Origin: Thermoanaerobaculia bacterium
GTDB taxonomy: Bacteria; Acidobacteriota; Thermoanaerobaculia; Gp7-AA8
NCBI GenBank assembly: GCA_017883235.1
Contig: JADGNY010000009.1
Span: 1 to 64,000, forward strand
Length of the DNA stretch: 64,000 nucleotides
Reading direction: 5' to 3'
Under the pieces are notes generated by a model that ran no database searches, was not told where the DNA came from, and saw only the letters and a list, made by a program, of their open reading frames with translations. The position numbers and the translations under genes are program-made. This document shows, piece by piece, positions 17,476-26,782 of the stretch (position 1 is its first letter; the number at the start of each line of letters is the position of its first letter).

Positions 17476-18741
17476 CTAGGGCGTGAACGACAACCGGAAC
17501 AGTATCCGTATTCCTTTGTCGATGTTTACGTCGAAGTTCGATGTCCTTCTTACATAGCCGATGTCGGCTCCGGCACGAAGGCGGGCGAGCCCATACGTGA
17601 ACCCGATGCTGGGGAAGGTGAACACATCGCGCCGCTTGAGGAACCCGTGAGGACCATTGACGGGAGTCTCGTACAGATCCCTTCCCAGTGCGGCCTGCGC
17701 GGTCAGAGTGAGGCGGCGGGTGGCGTCCCACGCCAGGTTGGTGCTGAAGCGGTCGGCGATGTAATAGTTGTTGAACAGGAAGATCGAGAAGTCGACGTCG
17801 CGGGAGACAGCCAGGCTGCCGGTCGTCGAGTGTCCGAATTTCTTGGTCGACGTGAGATTGCCCAACGCCCCCTGAAAGTCGTGCTGCCCGGGACGGAAGA
17901 AGTCGAGCTTGCCTTCGCCGGCCTCGAAGCGCGTGACGGTGCGACCGCTGTCATGAACGAAGCCGGCGCCGGCGTACTCCCGGCGTGAGTTCTTGAACAC
18001 GGCCGTGGGGAAGGAGTAGTCGCTGTACTCGGTGGCCAGGAACAGGGCCGTGACAGGGAAGGTCTTGTGATTCACCGTCAGGCGGTAGTTGTGCGCACTG
18101 CGATCCAGCAGTTGTATCGTCGCCTCCGGCTGGATTGCGGTCAGGGGGTAGCTCGTCTTTGACGTTGCCGCGTTGAAGGTCATGCTGGTCCGACTGGAGT
18201 ACTTCAGCTCGCCGGAAACCCCGGTGACCGCCGCCCTCTCCGTCAGCAGCCTGGCGATCTCGGCGACGTCGGCCCGGAGCTGATCGGCTTTCTGTCCGTA
18301 GAAGTCGAGGTAGAGGTGATTGAGCAGGTACTGGGCGTCTGCCCGGGCCTGATAGCCGAAGACGGCGCGCCGTCCGTTGCCAAAAAAGCTCAGCTCGGGC
18401 CTCACTTCGATCGAGTAGACCGTCTTCTTTTGAGGAACGATGTACAGCCTCGTAGGCGCCTGGACTCCGAAGCGAAAGCCCGACTGGTGGTCGGCCGTGG
18501 GGACGTAGAAGTTGGAGTCGTAGCCGATGTCGGAGAGCTGGAAGGTGCTGAGAAGGTAAAAGGGTCCGTGATGAAAGTGCGCTTTCCGCAGGTCGTTGGC
18601 GATTTCCTGGCTGGCTGAAAATGCCCGCTCGCGGTCGCGAAGGCCGTTCTGAGCGAACACACCACGGGCACAGCAGGCAAACATCACCAGGGCGACGATA
18701 AAAAGCCGCTTTCCTTGCCCCACGAACCCCTCCACGTCCAT
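17476..18741 (-). CDS. outer-membrane beta-barrel protein of the polysaccharide export operon
   Basis: This 421-residue protein has a signal peptide (LFIVALVMFACCARGVFAQ), then long alternating hydrophobic/polar strands with aromatic girdles (RLTVNHKTFPVTALFLATEY, TGSLAVSRDVDFSIFLFNNY). It ends in the strand GIRILFRLSFTP, all typical of a barrel of 16-18 strands. No cysteine lipobox is functional, because the CC lies inside the hydrophobic core. It is placed first in the export operon, upstream of a short OPX protein that lacks its own outer-membrane channel. The likely role is the outer-membrane pore for the polysaccharide, like the Wzp barrels paired with short OPX proteins in myxobacteria. 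Confidence 0.8.
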   Translation of the reverse strand: MDVEGFVGQGKRLFIVALVMFACCARGVFAQNGLRDRERAFSASQEIANDLRKAHFHHGPFYLLSTFQLSDIGYDSNFYVPTADHQSGFRFGVQAPTRLYIVPQKKTVYSIEVRPELSFFGNGRRAVFGYQARADAQYLLNHLYLDFYGQKADQLRADVAEIARLLTERAAVTGVSGELKYSSRTSMTFNAATSKTSYPLTAIQPEATIQLLDRSAHNYRLTVNHKTFPVTALFLATEYSDYSFPTAVFKNSRREYAGAGFVHDSGRTVTRFEAGEGKLDFFRPGQHDFQGALGNLTSTKKFGHSTTGSLAVSRDVDFSIFLFNNYYIADRFSTNLAWDATRRLTLTAQAALGRDLYETPVNGPHGFLKRRDVFTFPSIGFTYGLARLRAGADIGYVRRTSNFDVNIDKGIRILFRLSFTP

Positions 18742-18804
18742 TTGATACCACGATCAACCGTTTTCGGACCGTCATGATGGTAGCACGGCCTCTACAATGG
18801 ATTA

Positions 18805-20226
18805 ATGCCGGAATCGACGAGGAGTGGGCTGGACGTCGTGTTGTTCGTGTTGCTGCTGGCCTTTCTGGTCTGGGTGCCGATGCCGTTCGGTTCGGCGAGC
18901 GACGCCTCGCAGCTGCCGCTGATCATTCCTCCCCTGGTCATCTGTGCGTTGGCCACGCTTCTTCGGGCGACGCGTGCGAGGCCGTTCGCGCTCACACGTC
19001 CGGCCCGGATATGGACCATCGGCGGCATCCTGTTCGTGGCTGTGATCGGGTTACAGCTGATCCCGATGCCGCTGCCCGTACTGCGCGTTCTCTCGCCACA
19101 GTCGGCCGCGATCTGGCAACGTGCCACACGCCTGGCCTCGCTTGGCGGCATGACGGTAACGACGCTTCATCCGATCACCGTCGATCCATCGACGACGTCG
19201 CTGCACTTCTTTCGCGTGCTCGCGTACCTTGCCACGTTTCTCACGTCCATGATTCTCGTCCGCGACATGGTGCGCCGCACGATCATGGCGTCGGTACTGG
19301 CGGCGGTGGCGGTTTTCGAAACGGTCTACGCCGTAAACGAGGCCACCCTCGGAAGGTACGCCATCTGGGGATGGAAGAACACGCTCATCTTCGGCCGCGC
19401 CTCCGGTACCTTCGTCAATCCGAACCACTTCGCCGACTACGTCGCCATCCTGCTCCCGATGGCGCTGTATCTCTCCGCGTACGCCTGGCACACAGCCGCA
19501 CCGGCCGGTGCTCTGCTCTCGAGGCGGATCGTCAAGCTGATGGAAACGCGCTTTGTCCCGTTCTCGTGTGGTCTGTTCATGGCGGCGGCATGTGTCGTGG
19601 GAGTGCTCGTGTCGGAGTCGCGCGGCGCCGTGCTGGCGATCATCGGAGGATTCGCGATCGTCGGCGGGATCGCCAGCCCCGGACGGCGCGCGGTTCTGCG
19701 CGGCGTTCTGATTGCCATCGCAGTAACGTCCGCAATCGTCGTTACGATCCTCGTCCTCGGCCGCACGGAAACGGTGAGCCGCCTCGAGCAAAGCCGGGCA
19801 GCGCAACTCGATTCCCGCCGCGCATCCGTCATCGGCGCGGTGCGCATCTGGGAGCTGTTTCCGCTCTTCGGCAGCGGCGCCGGTACGTACGAGGACGTGG
19901 TGCTGATGACGCGGACGACTTCGTCCGTGGTGCTCGCCAACCACGCCCACGACGACTATGCGGAGATTCTGGCCACGACCGGCGCGGTCGGTTTCATCGT
20001 TTCGCTCGTGTCGCTCCTCGGCGGTTTCGCTGCAGTGGCGCGCAAGACGTTCGGAAAGCACGGTGTGCCGATGAGCTGGCGGCGCCGCGCCTTCAACGCC
20101 GCGGCGCTCGCCAGCATTGCCATCGCCATGATCCACGCGTTGGTCGACTTCAATTTCTTCATCCCGGCGAATCCCATCACGCTCGCCGCGATCGCCGGAG
20201 CGGCGGTCGTCGCTAAAGAGCCGTGA
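18805..20226 (+). CDS. O-antigen ligase / Wzy-like polymerase family membrane protein
   Basis: This 473-residue inner-membrane protein has about eleven membrane segments. The family features are a FVNPNHFADY segment early on, SESRGAVLAIIGG in the middle, a large periplasmic loop, and ANHAHDDYAEILATTGAVG late in the chain, where WaaL/Wzy_C proteins carry their essential His. It could polymerise repeat units or ligate glycan to an acceptor; sequence alone does not decide. It is divergent from the barrel gene with only 63 bases between starts, so the two probably share a control region. The last 14 bases overlap the convergent gene. Confidence 0.85.
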   Translation: MPESTRSGLDVVLFVLLLAFLVWVPMPFGSASDASQLPLIIPPLVICALATLLRATRARPFALTRPARIWTIGGILFVAVIGLQLIPMPLPVLRVLSPQSAAIWQRATRLASLGGMTVTTLHPITVDPSTTSLHFFRVLAYLATFLTSMILVRDMVRRTIMASVLAAVAVFETVYAVNEATLGRYAIWGWKNTLIFGRASGTFVNPNHFADYVAILLPMALYLSAYAWHTAAPAGALLSRRIVKLMETRFVPFSCGLFMAAACVVGVLVSESRGAVLAIIGGFAIVGGIASPGRRAVLRGVLIAIAVTSAIVVTILVLGRTETVSRLEQSRAAQLDSRRASVIGAVRIWELFPLFGSGAGTYEDVVLMTRTTSSVVLANHAHDDYAEILATTGAVGFIVSLVSLLGGFAAVARKTFGKHGVPMSWRRRAFNAAALASIAIAMIHALVDFNFFIPANPITLAAIAGAAVVAKEP

Positions 20227-21433
20227 TGCTGGCGATGTGAACGCGCCGGGGAGAGCGGTTCCGCGTCAGCGGATTCGCCAGAACCAGCTCGATCTGATGC
20301 GCACCGCTCCCAACCGGAACGATGAAGTCCCGTTTGGGTCCGACTTCTCCCTCGGCGCGGAGATCATCATCGACGTAGATCTCGACGTACGCCGGAACCT
20401 CGTCGGCCTGCACGGTCTCGAGAGTCAACGCGATCCCGTGCCCTGCCTCGATCATCCGCCAACTCCGCCCGCACAGATCCTTTTCGCAGAGGCCCTGCCA
20501 CTCGAAGAGATTCGGCGCTACGCGACGTGGATCGTTGGATGCCGCTTCGAGCTGTATCGCACGATCTTTGAGGCCGAGCGCCATCGCCAGCCTGATTTGC
20601 GTCGCTATGCTGGCCGCGCCGGGTTTTCGCGTGATGATCTCGAGCCCATCGAGCGGCTCGACGTGATGCCGAAGCGCGTAGTCGACGATGCCGTCGATCA
20701 CGTTCGGACGATCGGGATTGGTATCGAGCGGGCGGCGATGCAGCTCATCGAGAAGCGCCCGGATCAGCGGTTCCTCGTCGGTGTGATACGGCGGACCGGG
20801 GAAGCGCTGCACCAGCTCTTCGGGTGCCTCCACCTGGCGACGGCGGGCAAAGTCGTCGAGGCGTTTCTGCTGCAGTTCTCCGCGCAGGGAGCGATAGTCG
20901 GCAAACAAGCCGTTCGGCAACGCGAGTGAAATCAACGTTGCGGGCGTCTCCGCGGTCGGCGGACCGGCACGGCGAAGAATCGACAGATCGCCCGTCAGCT
21001 CAAAAAGCGGCCGGGCCATCCGGGCGAAAACGCCCGGATCGCGCAGGGCCGGACCGTAGGCGACGATGACGTCTCGTTTGTCTTTCTCCGACAGTTCGGT
21101 CCAATGGAAGAACGCGTCCCGCGCGAAGGCTGTGGCCGGTTCCTTGAAATCGGGCGCCATCAGTGACGCGTGCTCGTATGCCGCGCGCCAGAGTACAAGC
21201 CGATTGCTGAGCCTCGTATCGAGAGCTACCTCGGTCAGCGCGCTCGCGGCCGCCCAGTCCGTTGGATGTCTGGCAATTCGCGCGATCAAAACCGAGGCAT
21301 CGGTCGACGTTCTCATCCAGCGGAATTGCGGAGGACGGAGCAGGAACACGATGGCGGAGGCGCTCATCGTCACGGCCACGCCGATCAGGAACAGCCGTGG
21401 GCCGTGGCCGCTCACGTCAGGACTCGTTCCCAT
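20213..21433 (-). CDS. membrane-anchored protein with C-terminal beta domain, unknown
   Basis: This 406-residue protein has one membrane anchor near residues 14-32 (LFLIGVAVTMSASAIVFLL) and an extracytoplasmic helical middle with repeats reminiscent of TPR units (ALTEVALDTRLSNRLVLWRA). The C-terminal beta domain of about 100 residues ends VGSGAHQIELVLANPLTRN. That end resembles small carbohydrate-binding modules (paired beta strands with YVEIYVDDD), but the match is by eye and weak. It overlaps the upstream glycosyltransferase gene by 22 bases. Function is unknown; a role in handling the nascent glycan is possible. Confidence 0.7.
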   Translation of the reverse strand: MGTSPDVSGHGPRLFLIGVAVTMSASAIVFLLRPPQFRWMRTSTDASVLIARIARHPTDWAAASALTEVALDTRLSNRLVLWRAAYEHASLMAPDFKEPATAFARDAFFHWTELSEKDKRDVIVAYGPALRDPGVFARMARPLFELTGDLSILRRAGPPTAETPATLISLALPNGLFADYRSLRGELQQKRLDDFARRRQVEAPEELVQRFPGPPYHTDEEPLIRALLDELHRRPLDTNPDRPNVIDGIVDYALRHHVEPLDGLEIITRKPGAASIATQIRLAMALGLKDRAIQLEAASNDPRRVAPNLFEWQGLCEKDLCGRSWRMIEAGHGIALTLETVQADEVPAYVEIYVDDDLRAEGEVGPKRDFIVPVGSGAHQIELVLANPLTRNRSPRRVHIASITAL

Positions 21434-22542
21434 GATGTAAATGCGATGTCAGGCGCGAACCGCTCCTCGTACAGCCGCCGGCCGCGCAAGCCGATCGTGC
21501 GAGCCTGGTTGCGGTCGCCTGCGAGCTCGCGGATCCGGCGAGCCAGTTCTTCGCCGTCTCCCGGCTCGATGACGAATCCGCAATCATGTGCCTGGATGAT
21601 ACGCGCCAGTTCCCCATCCCGCGCGCCGATGTACAGCACCGGCCGCGCAACGGCCAGAATCCCGTAGAACTTGCTCGGTACGATCAGCCCCTCGAGCGAC
21701 GGCAGCAGCGTGACGAGATGCGCGTCCGCCGACGAGAGGCTCTCACTCAATTGCTCGCGCGGCGCGTAGCCGGCGAAGCGGACGTTCGGCAACTGCTCCT
21801 GGCGGAGGGATTCGAATTGCGCGCCGCCGCCGGTGACGAGGAACTCGATCTCAACATCGTCCCGCAACGCCCGAATCGCCTCGAGCATCGTCCGGACGTC
21901 ATGCGCCCGCCCGAGGTTGCCGGAGTAGCCGACGACGAAAGGTGCGTGCGGGATCTCCACGGGATGCAGCGATGCATCGGCCCAATTGTGGATGACCACG
22001 GCATGTGGCAGCCGGGCGGCCATCGAATCGCCGAGGGCGACATTCACCTTCGCGCGGTGAAGCGACCAATCGCGCACGCTGCGGAGCACACGCAACGCCC
22101 GCATGCCCAGCGCCTCGGCCACCTCGGGGAAGACATCCTGCGTCCAGTTGACGAGCGTTGCCCGGCGCAGCATTGCCGCAATCGCGGCGACGACGGAGAT
22201 CAGCGGCGGATCGGTCAGTGCGATGATCGTCGAGTCTCGTGTCGCCCGCCCGACGAGAGCGAAGAACGCGCTCGCATAGAACGTCGCGTAGTCGACGGCA
22301 CGACCCGGCAGGAACCCGCGTCCGAAGCGCGTCGACCAGACGCGCCGCACCACGACACCGCGGACCGTTTCGAAGCGAGGAAGCTTCGCCGAGGAGTCGT
22401 CGTAGCGCTGCCGGCTGGTCACCACCTCCACCCTCCATCCACGCTCCGCCAGATGAAAAGAGAGATCGGACAGCATCTGACTTGTTGCAGAATGATCGGG
22501 ATGAAAGTAGCGGTTCACGAAAAGGACCCGTCGGGCTGTCAT
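21412..22542 (-). CDS. glycosyltransferase family 4, WbuB-like
   Basis: This 376-residue cytoplasmic GT-B enzyme starts VLFVNRYFHPDHSATSQML, the N-terminal donor-independent loop typical of WbuB/FnlC-like enzymes. The C-terminal Rossmann half has VVGYSGNLGRAHDVRTML, then the phosphate-binding region GLIVPSKFYGILAVARPVLY and a C-terminal E-x7-E type motif weakened to GCGFVIEPGDGEEL-like residues. Such enzymes often add N-acetyl-L-fucosamine or similar deoxysugars. The acceptor and donor are not determined. Confidence 0.88.
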   Translation of the reverse strand: MTARRVLFVNRYFHPDHSATSQMLSDLSFHLAERGWRVEVVTSRQRYDDSSAKLPRFETVRGVVVRRVWSTRFGRGFLPGRAVDYATFYASAFFALVGRATRDSTIIALTDPPLISVVAAIAAMLRRATLVNWTQDVFPEVAEALGMRALRVLRSVRDWSLHRAKVNVALGDSMAARLPHAVVIHNWADASLHPVEIPHAPFVVGYSGNLGRAHDVRTMLEAIRALRDDVEIEFLVTGGGAQFESLRQEQLPNVRFAGYAPREQLSESLSSADAHLVTLLPSLEGLIVPSKFYGILAVARPVLYIGARDGELARIIQAHDCGFVIEPGDGEELARRIRELAGDRNQARTIGLRGRRLYEERFAPDIAFTSWERVLT

Positions 22543-22682
22543 GCTATGCGGCTATTATGGGGCGAAGACACTCCGGCAATTGGCGGACCGGGCGAATCGT
22601 CAGTCCTGCCGCCGGCCGCTCCTCTCATCGAATGGTCGTTCGCGATATCTACGCTCCCGCGCCGGCGCGGACGAGCCGTCCT

Positions 22683-23900
22683 ATGACTGGTCCGGACCGC
22701 CGTGAAGCGCCCCTGGGACTCGGCGCCATCCTGATCACGGGACTCGTCATTCGAGCCGCGGTGATTGCGGCCACGCGCGGCACAAGCGATCTCTGGCTCT
22801 GGGAGATATTCACGAACGCGCTGCAGCAGTACGGTCTTGGCGCGTATGCACACGTTACTAGATTGAATCATCCGCCGCTCGGGGCGCTTTTCGTCTGGGG
22901 TCTCTCCAGGATCGGTCCACTCGGCCTGACATTGCGGGTTTCTCAGGCACTATCGGACGTGGTGGCAACGGTCTTGATCGGCAAGATCGCCCGTCGTCTG
23001 AACCTCAGCCACCGATTTGTGGCAGGACTTTATTTCCTGTCACCGGTAGCCATACTGACATCCAGTTTTTTCTGCAACACGGAATCGACGCTGGTGGCAT
23101 TGCTTGCCGCCGCCGTGCTGATGATGGTCAATCGACGTTACGCGTTCGCGGGGGCGCTATTGGCCTGCGCATGTGGCATCAAGATTGTGCCGGTCCTCGC
23201 GTTACCGCTTTTCTTCCTTGCGGCAAAAGAGGAACGTCTCCGGTTTAGCGCCGCATTCACGGTTGTGGCCAGCGTAATCTTCCTCCCCGTTTTCGCTTAC
23301 GCCCCTCTTGGTTTCGCTCAGAACGTTCTCGGATATCGCGGTTCCGGTGAGATGTGGGGACTGGCGCTGCCGGCGACGGTCGGCGGTGCCGCGGCCACGG
23401 TTCTGGGCTGGATGCGTCTCCGGGCGATGTGCTACTACCTGGGCGACGTCTACATCGACATCACACGTTATTGCGTCATTGCGATCGTGGGGTTGGTTAC
23501 ATGGATATGGTGGCCGGGAGCGAATAAAGATCGCTTGCCGGCAGCGTTGACGCTCCTCTTCCTGGGAGCAACCGTGGTCGCTCCCCGTGTGACGCTGGGT
23601 TATTTCCTCTGGTTCCTGCCATTCCTGCCCTTCACGTTCAAGCGGACGCTGACCCTGTCCATTCACGTCGTCGCGTCGCTACAACTGATGGCCGATTACA
23701 CCCTGTTTTCACTCGGGACCGGACCGTGGTTCGCCAATTTGGGCAGGACGAATCCATGGTGGCTGGGGCGGGCCGTGGATGTCATCGGCATTCCTCTCTG
23801 GGGTCTTTGTATCTGGTCTTTGACGACTGGTCTGATCGCAATGAATCAGGAGTACCGGCGCGATCGCCGGTACTCCGAACTGCATCCGAGCCATCCATGA
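22683..23900 (+). CDS. GT-C superfamily membrane glycosyltransferase (GT87/PIG-M-like)
   Basis: About 405 residues from the ATG at 22683; an ATG at 22632 is possible. There are about ten membrane segments. The first periplasmic loop has the acidic and aromatic residues expected for a GT-C active site (SDLWLWEIFTNALQQYG), followed by NHPPLGALFVW. This superfamily uses polyprenyl-phosphate sugars on the periplasmic side. The gene ends in ATGA overlapping the carbamoyltransferase start, so the two are co-translated. It may add a side sugar that is later carbamoylated, which is inference. Confidence 0.75.
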   Translation: MTGPDRREAPLGLGAILITGLVIRAAVIAATRGTSDLWLWEIFTNALQQYGLGAYAHVTRLNHPPLGALFVWGLSRIGPLGLTLRVSQALSDVVATVLIGKIARRLNLSHRFVAGLYFLSPVAILTSSFFCNTESTLVALLAAAVLMMVNRRYAFAGALLACACGIKIVPVLALPLFFLAAKEERLRFSAAFTVVASVIFLPVFAYAPLGFAQNVLGYRGSGEMWGLALPATVGGAAATVLGWMRLRAMCYYLGDVYIDITRYCVIAIVGLVTWIWWPGANKDRLPAALTLLFLGATVVAPRVTLGYFLWFLPFLPFTFKRTLTLSIHVVASLQLMADYTLFSLGTGPWFANLGRTNPWWLGRAVDVIGIPLWGLCIWSLTTGLIAMNQEYRRDRRYSELHPSHP

Positions 23901-25642
23901 TCATCCTTGGCATCAACGCTCACCACGCGGACGCCGCGGCCGCGATTGTGGTCGACGGCAAGCTGGTCGCCGCGGCGGAGGAAGAGCGCTTCCGGCGCAT
24001 CAAGCATTGGGCGGGCTTTCCCTCCGTCGCCATCCGGTACTGCCTTGACGAAGCGCGCATCGATCTGAATGACGTCGACCATATCGCCGTCAATCGCGAC
24101 CCGAATGCCCGTCTTTTCCAGCGCGCGAAATTCATCCTGGCGAAACGGCCGTCACTGGGTGCGATCCGGAAGCGGCTCGCCAACCGCGCCAAGATCGGCG
24201 GCATCGAGGAAGAGCTTGCCCAGGCATTCGCCATCGAGTCGCTGAAACCCAGGCTGCATCACGTCGAGCACCACCGGGCACATCTGGCGTCGGCGTATTT
24301 CGTTGCACCGTTCGACGACGCCGCGGTGCTGTCCGTCGACGGCTTCGGAGACTTCGTCAGCTCGATGTGGGGCGTGGCCTCGCGCAACAAGATCGAGGTG
24401 CTCGGGGAGGTCGGCTTTCCCCATTCGCTCGGTATCTTCTACACGGCGATGACGCAGTACCTCGGCTTTCCCCACTACGGAGACGAGTACAAAGTGATGG
24501 GCCTTGCCCCCTACGGCAAGCCCTCGCAGCTCGACGCCATGCGCGACGTCGTCCACGTGCAGGCCGACGGCACGTTCCGCCTCAACCTCGACTATTTCAC
24601 GCATCACTCCGCCGGCCTGGACATGGTCTGGCAGGGGGGGATGCCGGTCATCGGGCCGGTCTACTCGCAGCAACTCATCGATCGCCTCGGTCCCGTGCGC
24701 GCGTCCGATGAACCGATTGAGCAGAGGCACAAGGATCTCGCCGCATCGATGCAGGCGATGTTCGAGGAGGCTTTCTTCGCCCTCGCGAACGCGCTGTACG
24801 AGAAGACGAAGAATCCGCGCTTCTGCCTGGCCGGGGGCTGCGCGTACAACAGCGTAGCCAACGGCCTGGTCTTCGACCGCTCGCCGTACAAAGACCTCTA
24901 CATCCAGGCCGCGGCAGGTGACGCCGGCGGTGCCATCGGCGCGGCGTATTGGGTCTGGAACGAGATCCTCGGCAACACGAAGTCATTCGTGATGACACAT
25001 GCGTACTGGGGCCCGGAGTACGACGACGTTGCCCTCGACGAGTCGATCGCAGCACGGCGCGCAGACCTCGATGCGGCGCACTGCACGATCGAGCGCTTCG
25101 ACGACGAGCGCGATCTCTGTCGCCGCACGGCGGTGCAGATCGCCAACGGTGACGTGGTCGGCTGGTTTCAAGGACGGATGGAATGGGGTCCGCGCGCCCT
25201 CGGCAACCGTTCGATCGTCTGCGATCCGCGGCGTGCCGACATGAAGAACATCCTCAATCAGAAGATCAAGCGGCGCGAATCGTTCCGCCCGTTCGCCCCA
25301 TCGGTGCTTCGCGAGGCGGTCGGGGAGTGGTTCGAGACCGACTACGACGTGCCGTTCATGCTGCAGGTCTACCAGATCCGCGAAGAGAAGCGGGCGCAGA
25401 TTCCGGCTGTGACCCACGTCAACGGTTCGGGGCGACTGCAATCGGTCGATGAACAGCAGAACGCGCGCTACTACCACCTCATCGAAGCCTTCCGCGACGC
25501 CACCGGTATCCCTCTCGTGCTCAACACCTCGTTCAACGAGAACGAGCCGGTAGTGAACACCCCGGCGCAGGCGCTCGATTGCTTCCTGCGCACGAAGATG
25601 GATCTGCTGGTGATGGGCGATGTGATGATCCGGCGTGCCTGA
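23897..25642 (+). CDS. carbamoyltransferase (NodU/CmcH/TobZ family)
   Basis: About 581 residues, starting at an ATG overlapping the previous stop. The N-terminal ASKHA-type domain begins MIILGINAHHADAAAAI and includes the metal-binding histidines in HHVEHHRAHLASAYF and the phosphate loop SVDGFGDF. The C-terminal YrdC-like domain contains QGRMEWGPRALGNRSI and KRRESFRPFAPSVL, both hallmarks of the family. These enzymes move a carbamoyl group from carbamoyl phosphate, via carbamoyl-adenylate, to a sugar hydroxyl. Here the target is likely a nucleotide sugar or glycan of this cluster. Confidence 0.93.
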   Translation: MIILGINAHHADAAAAIVVDGKLVAAAEEERFRRIKHWAGFPSVAIRYCLDEARIDLNDVDHIAVNRDPNARLFQRAKFILAKRPSLGAIRKRLANRAKIGGIEEELAQAFAIESLKPRLHHVEHHRAHLASAYFVAPFDDAAVLSVDGFGDFVSSMWGVASRNKIEVLGEVGFPHSLGIFYTAMTQYLGFPHYGDEYKVMGLAPYGKPSQLDAMRDVVHVQADGTFRLNLDYFTHHSAGLDMVWQGGMPVIGPVYSQQLIDRLGPVRASDEPIEQRHKDLAASMQAMFEEAFFALANALYEKTKNPRFCLAGGCAYNSVANGLVFDRSPYKDLYIQAAAGDAGGAIGAAYWVWNEILGNTKSFVMTHAYWGPEYDDVALDESIAARRADLDAAHCTIERFDDERDLCRRTAVQIANGDVVGWFQGRMEWGPRALGNRSIVCDPRRADMKNILNQKIKRRESFRPFAPSVLREAVGEWFETDYDVPFMLQVYQIREEKRAQIPAVTHVNGSGRLQSVDEQQNARYYHLIEAFRDATGIPLVLNTSFNENEPVVNTPAQALDCFLRTKMDLLVMGDVMIRRA

Positions 25643-25663
25643 TCCCAGCGCGTTCGCGGCGCG

Positions 25664-26782
25664 TTACTCGACTTTGAGTTTCGCGGGAGGAGCGAATGTG
25701 TTCTTCAGTGAAAGGAAAAAGTCCTCGTAGTAGCGGCGTGACACAGTTGCGATCACGATTGCTGCGCCACCGGCAATCATGAAGCGGAACGCCACGAATG
25801 TGATGCCATACGGTGGATGCAGGATCCCCATCGCGGCTGCGACCCGGTCGAACACCGCGAAGCAGACAACGTGGATGAGATAAAGGCCGTAGCTGATATA
25901 GCCAAGCCATTGAAGCGGTGCAATCCGTACGAATTTGCGGCCTGAACTGCCGCCGAGAAGCGTAAGCGCTACGAGCGAGCTGTAAATCAAATAAAGCAGC
26001 GTCGATTGAAATGCTGCGCCGGCAAGCGTCTGTCGAGACGTTATTCCGGTACCGGCAAGCGTGGCCACAACCACGAGAATGAAACCCAGAACAACACATG
26101 CTACGGCTGTGCGCGTCAACGCGAGTCGGCCTTTGCGTGCGACGATAGACAGAAGCGCGCCAATGGCGAGACCATCGATGTTGAACCAGGTGTAGTAGTA
26201 GATATGATCGCCTTGCCCGTGGAGGAACGCCCATATACGAAACGCGGGGCTGGCGAGAAAGATGAGAGTGACCGTGATCGTAATGAGCGGGATGGATAGC
26301 CTGTGTACGACCGCCGGCCAGATCGCGTAGTACTGCTCCTCGACAGCAAGCGACCATAGCGGGGAGTAACCCATCGGAACGCCAAAGAGCGGGGAGATGT
26401 TGGCGGCGAATGCGGTGCTAACGAGGGCGAACTTCCAAGTGATCAATCGGGTCGCAAGAAGCGTCACGACGAGGAGCAGAAACGCCGGAAGGATTCGCAG
26501 TGCGCGCCGGATATAGAACGTCTGATAGTAGCGCTCACCGTCCTTCGCTCGAATGAGGATTCCGGTGATGAGGAATCCGGACAGCACGAAGAAAAGCTGT
26601 ACGCCACTCCAGCCGTATCTGAAGGGCGCGGTGATCGTCCGTGCGTTCGTGGTCATGATTTCCCGCGGGAGTGACCAGAACAGGCCATGGTATAGGAGAA
26701 CAAACAGGATTGCCAGCCCTCGGAGGGTGTCCAGCTCGGGCATGTCGCGTCGGATTACTGGTTGTTGCCCTAAACCATTCAT
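25664..26782 (-). CDS. acyltransferase family 3 (OafA/NodX-like) membrane protein
   Basis: About 372 residues from the ATG at 26782, which overlaps the upstream GT2 stop (ATGA). There are around ten membrane segments. The family core is clear: ELDTLRGLAILFVLLYH with the catalytic His near the N-terminus, WSGVQLFFVLSGFLI, YYQTFYIRRALRILPAF, and SPLWSLAVEEQYYAIWP. These proteins O-acetylate or otherwise O-acylate glycans across the inner membrane. It has no fused SGNH domain. It is the last gene of the glycosyltransferase operon. Confidence 0.92.
   Translation of the reverse strand: MNGLGQQPVIRRDMPELDTLRGLAILFVLLYHGLFWSLPREIMTTNARTITAPFRYGWSGVQLFFVLSGFLITGILIRAKDGERYYQTFYIRRALRILPAFLLLVVTLLATRLITWKFALVSTAFAANISPLFGVPMGYSPLWSLAVEEQYYAIWPAVVHRLSIPLITITVTLIFLASPAFRIWAFLHGQGDHIYYYTWFNIDGLAIGALLSIVARKGRLALTRTAVACVVLGFILVVVATLAGTGITSRQTLAGAAFQSTLLYLIYSSLVALTLLGGSSGRKFVRIAPLQWLGYISYGLYLIHVVCFAVFDRVAAAMGILHPPYGITFVAFRFMIAGGAAIVIATVSRRYYEDFFLSLKNTFAPPAKLKVE

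Noticed and set aside
18774..20216. 480-codon open frame on the plus strand
   Set aside because: It is the second frame of the ligase/polymerase gene, full of Arg and His, while the accepted frame has membrane segments and family motifs.
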